DNA of 7,785 bases, from the NCBI GenBank assembly GCA_001017865.1, contig LATQ01000001.1:2892314-2900098 (forward strand). Reading direction: 5' to 3'. Position numbers and translations under genes: made by a program. The notes below the pieces were generated by a model. That model was given only the letters and a program-made list of their open reading frames with translations. It was not told the DNA's origin and did no database searches. The stretch is from Rhodococcus sp. IITR03 (lineage in GTDB: Bacteria > Actinomycetota > Actinomycetes > Mycobacteriales > Mycobacteriaceae). Positions 5,959 to 7,785 of this stretch are shown in pieces (within the stretch, counting starts at the first letter, position 1; every line of letters starts with the position of its first letter).

Positions 5959-7682
5959 GTGAGCACCGAAACCGTCGGACAAGCTACGACCTCCGCCCCT
6001 GTGGCCCAGCTGCGTGCCTGGCAGCGCCGCGCCCTCACCAAGTACCTCGCGACGAAGCCGCGCGACTTCCTCGCCGTCGCGACCCCCGGTGCCGGTAAGA
6101 CGACCTTCGCCCTCCGGGTGGCGTCGGAGTTGCTGCGCGACCGGACTGTCGACCAGATCACGGTGGTCGCCCCCACCGAGCACCTCAAGCACCAGTGGGC
6201 GGGTGCCGCGGCCCGCATCGGCATCGCGCTCGACTCGAACTTCACGAACTCCACCGGGCAGACGTCGAGCGACTACCAGGCGTCGTGGTCACCTACGCGC
6301 AGGTCGCCTCGCACCCGTTCAAGCACCGTGTGCGCACGGAGGCGCGTCGCACCCTGGTGATCCTCGACGAGATCCACCACGGTGGCGACGCGAAGAGCTG
6401 GGGTGAGGGCATTCTCGAGGCGTTCGGGGACGCGACCCGCCGTCTGGCGCTGACCGGTACGCCCTTCCGCAGTGACGACAGTGCGATCCCGTTCGTGAGC
6501 TACGAGCCGAACGAGGACGGTCTGCTGCAGTCCAAGGCCGACCACGCCTACGGCTACGCCGACGCACTCGCCGACGGCGTCGTGCGCCCCGTCGTGTTCC
6601 TCGCGTACTCGGGCGAGGCGCGCTGGCGCACGAGTGCGGGAGAGGAGTTCACCGCTCGACTGGGAGAGCCCCTCAGCGCCGAGCAGACGGCCCGGGCGTG
6701 GCGGACGGCCCTCGACCCCCAGGGCGACTGGATTCCTGCGGTGCTGGGGGCGGCGAACACCCGTCTGCAGCAGCTGCGTGCCGGCGGCATGCCGGACGCC
6801 GGTGGCTCGTCATCGCCACCGACCAGACCACCGCGCGTGCGTACGCGAAGATCCTCGAGACGATCACCGGCGAGATGCCGACCGTCGTGCTCTCGGACGA
6901 TCCCACCGCGTCCGACCGCATCTCGCAGTTCAGCGAGGGCAACCAGAGGTGGATGGTCGCCGTCCGAATGGTGTCCGAAGGCGTCGACGTCCCGCGACTC
7001 GCGGTGGGTGTGTACGCGACCAGCGCCTCGACCCCGTTGTTCTTCGCGCAGGCGATCGGCCGCTTCGTGCGGTCGCGGCGCAAGGGGGAGACCGCCAGCG
7101 TCTTCCTGCCGTCCGTGCCGGTGCTGCTCGAACTCGCCAGCCAGCTCGAGGCGCAGCGCGACCACATCCTCGGCAAGCCGCACCGGGTCAAGGAGGGCTT
7201 CGACGACGAGCTGCTCGCCGACGCGAACCGGCGCAAGGACGAGCCCGGCGAGGACGAGAAGGCCTACACTCGCTCGGGCGGACGCGGAACTCGATCAGGT
7301 CATCTACGACGGATCCTCGTTCGGCACCGCGACATTCGCCGGCTCCGACGAGGAGGCCGACTATCTGGGGCTCCCTGGTCTGCTCGACGCGGAACAGATG
7401 CGGGCGCTGCTGCGTCAGCGTCAGGAACAGCAGCTGAACAAGCCCAAGGCCGCACCGGCACCCACGCCGCCGCCCCAGGTGACCGAGCGGGTCGAGACCG
7501 CCGACACCCTCGCCCAGCTCCGTCGCGAACTCAACTCGCTCGTCGCGGTCGTCCACCACCGGACCAGGAAGCCGCACGGGGTGATCCACGGCGAACTGCG
7601 TCGCCAGTGCGGTGGTCCGCCGACGGCGATGGCGACCGCCGAGCAACTGCGCGACCGGATCGCGATCCTGCGCAGCTGGTGA
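5959..7682 (+). CDS. SF2 DEAD/DEAH-box family helicase
   Basis: The repaired protein is 575 aa with a complete SF2 motor. It has a Q-like entry (LRAWQRRAL, 18-26), Walker A TPGAGKTT (42-49), motif Ia VVAPTEHLKHQW (69-80), motif II DEIHH (137-141) and motif III LTGTP (165-169). Lobe 2 has LVIATDQTTA (284-293), motif V MVSEGVDVP (338-346) and motif VI QAIGRFVRSRR (365-375). A linker containing LDQVIYDGSSFGTATF (447-461) and a coiled, Gln/Pro-rich stretch lead to a C-terminal module ending HGELRRQCGGPPTAMA (546-560). It should be an ATP-driven DNA or RNA translocase; the substrate is unknown. Frameshifts lie at 6278-6281 (G lost), 6801-6802 (G lost), and 7269 plus 7276-7278 (C and G lost). Each is repaired by one G or C and rejoins the motifs. 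The GTG at 5959 has AAGGAG (5941-5946) 12 nt upstream, a rather long spacing; a start further upstream is possible (ATG at 5888 with one base restored). Confidence 0.88.
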
Positions 7683-7688
7683 GGACGA

Positions 7689-7722
7689 GAACGGGCGCCA
7701 CCTCGAGGTGGTCGCCCGGTTC
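7689..7722. terminator. Palindromic terminator after the helicase gene
   Basis: Starting 6 nt past the helicase stop, a near-perfect palindrome has the 14-bp self-complementary centre CCACCTCGAGGTGG (7698-7711). It is flanked by GGGCG/CGCCC and GAAC/GGTTC arms with two unpaired bases on the right side. A second small hairpin (CGGAACC/GGTTCCG, 7733-7748) follows. The position between a gene end and a possible convergent gene end suits a bidirectional terminator. The two mismatched bases could again be lost bases in the left arm. Confidence 0.65.
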
Positions 7723-7758
7723 GGTCGGGTCGCGGAACCGTGGTTCCGGGACGGCGGA

Positions 7759-7785
7759 TCACAGGGTGGCGTCGGACACGTCGAC
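7759..7785 (-). CDS. Possible C-terminal end of a convergent gene, cut by the window edge
   Basis: Read on the minus strand from the right edge, the last eight codons would be VDVSDATL followed by TGA (7759-7761). The frame is open to the edge, the codons are GC-rich at third positions like the neighbours, and the two hairpins before it fit a convergent gene pair. Eight codons cannot identify a protein, and this could be chance. Confidence 0.25.
   Translation of the reverse strand, partial: VDVSDATL

Noticed and set aside
6634..7437. 267-codon plus-strand ORF inside the helicase
   Set aside because: The helicase motifs V and VI lie in a different frame here; this translation is low-complexity Arg/Pro.
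1..7785. Defence island, prophage, biosynthetic cluster or CRISPR array
   Set aside because: No nuclease, integrase, transposase, toxin-antitoxin pair or repeat-spacer pattern. The lone SF2 helicase sits among conserved backbone genes without the partners seen in known defence systems.

Overview
The window is very GC-rich, and its proteins are typical of mycolic-acid actinobacteria. A Rhodococcus or close relative (Nocardiaceae) is the best guess. This rests on recognisable families and gene order, not on a database search. The core order sigB, DUF3099, DUF3039 and YihY/BrkB matches the block I recall from Mycobacterium tuberculosis (Rv2710 down to Rv2707). It is therefore conserved chromosomal backbone. 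I see no transposase, integrase, tRNA, rRNA or CRISPR array.

Layout from left to right: (1) the 3' part of a large acyl-CoA synthetase-like/ATP-grasp protein on +, probably the synthetase half of a protein lysine acetyltransferase; (2) a perfect 14-bp inverted repeat acting as a bidirectional terminator; (3) the sigma factor gene sigB on -, preceded by a very good ribosome binding site and a close match to an ECF-sigma promoter (GGGAAC, then CGTTGA); (4) a class I SAM-dependent methyltransferase on -, and upstream of it a small two-helix membrane protein (DUF3099) on -, probably one operon; (5) a divergent small putative zinc protein (DUF3039) on +; (6) a YihY/BrkB integral membrane protein on -, overlapping the DUF3039 gene tail to tail; (7) a 211-bp divergent intergenic region with a long imperfect hairpin and an 8-bp spaced inverted repeat; (8) a 575-aa SF2 DEAD/DEAH-type helicase on +, followed by a palindromic terminator and possibly the last codons of a convergent gene.

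The dominant oddity is technical. Six of the seven genes are interrupted by frameshifts, and almost all are repaired by restoring one G or C in a short G/C run. Restoring 10 such bases (plus an ambiguous dinucleotide in brkB) gives full-length proteins with all family motifs intact. I read the genes as real and functional in the organism, and the breaks as assembly or sequencing deletions. Coordinates below span the repaired genes.

Functionally the genes fit a general-stress sigma-factor neighbourhood, with an ECF-controlled sigB next to small conserved envelope and zinc proteins. I found no convincing undescribed multi-gene system. The most useful leads are the sigB promoter, the conserved but uncharacterised DUF3099/DUF3039/YihY/methyltransferase/helicase set, the degenerate synthetase domain, and the structured helicase-brkB intergenic region.
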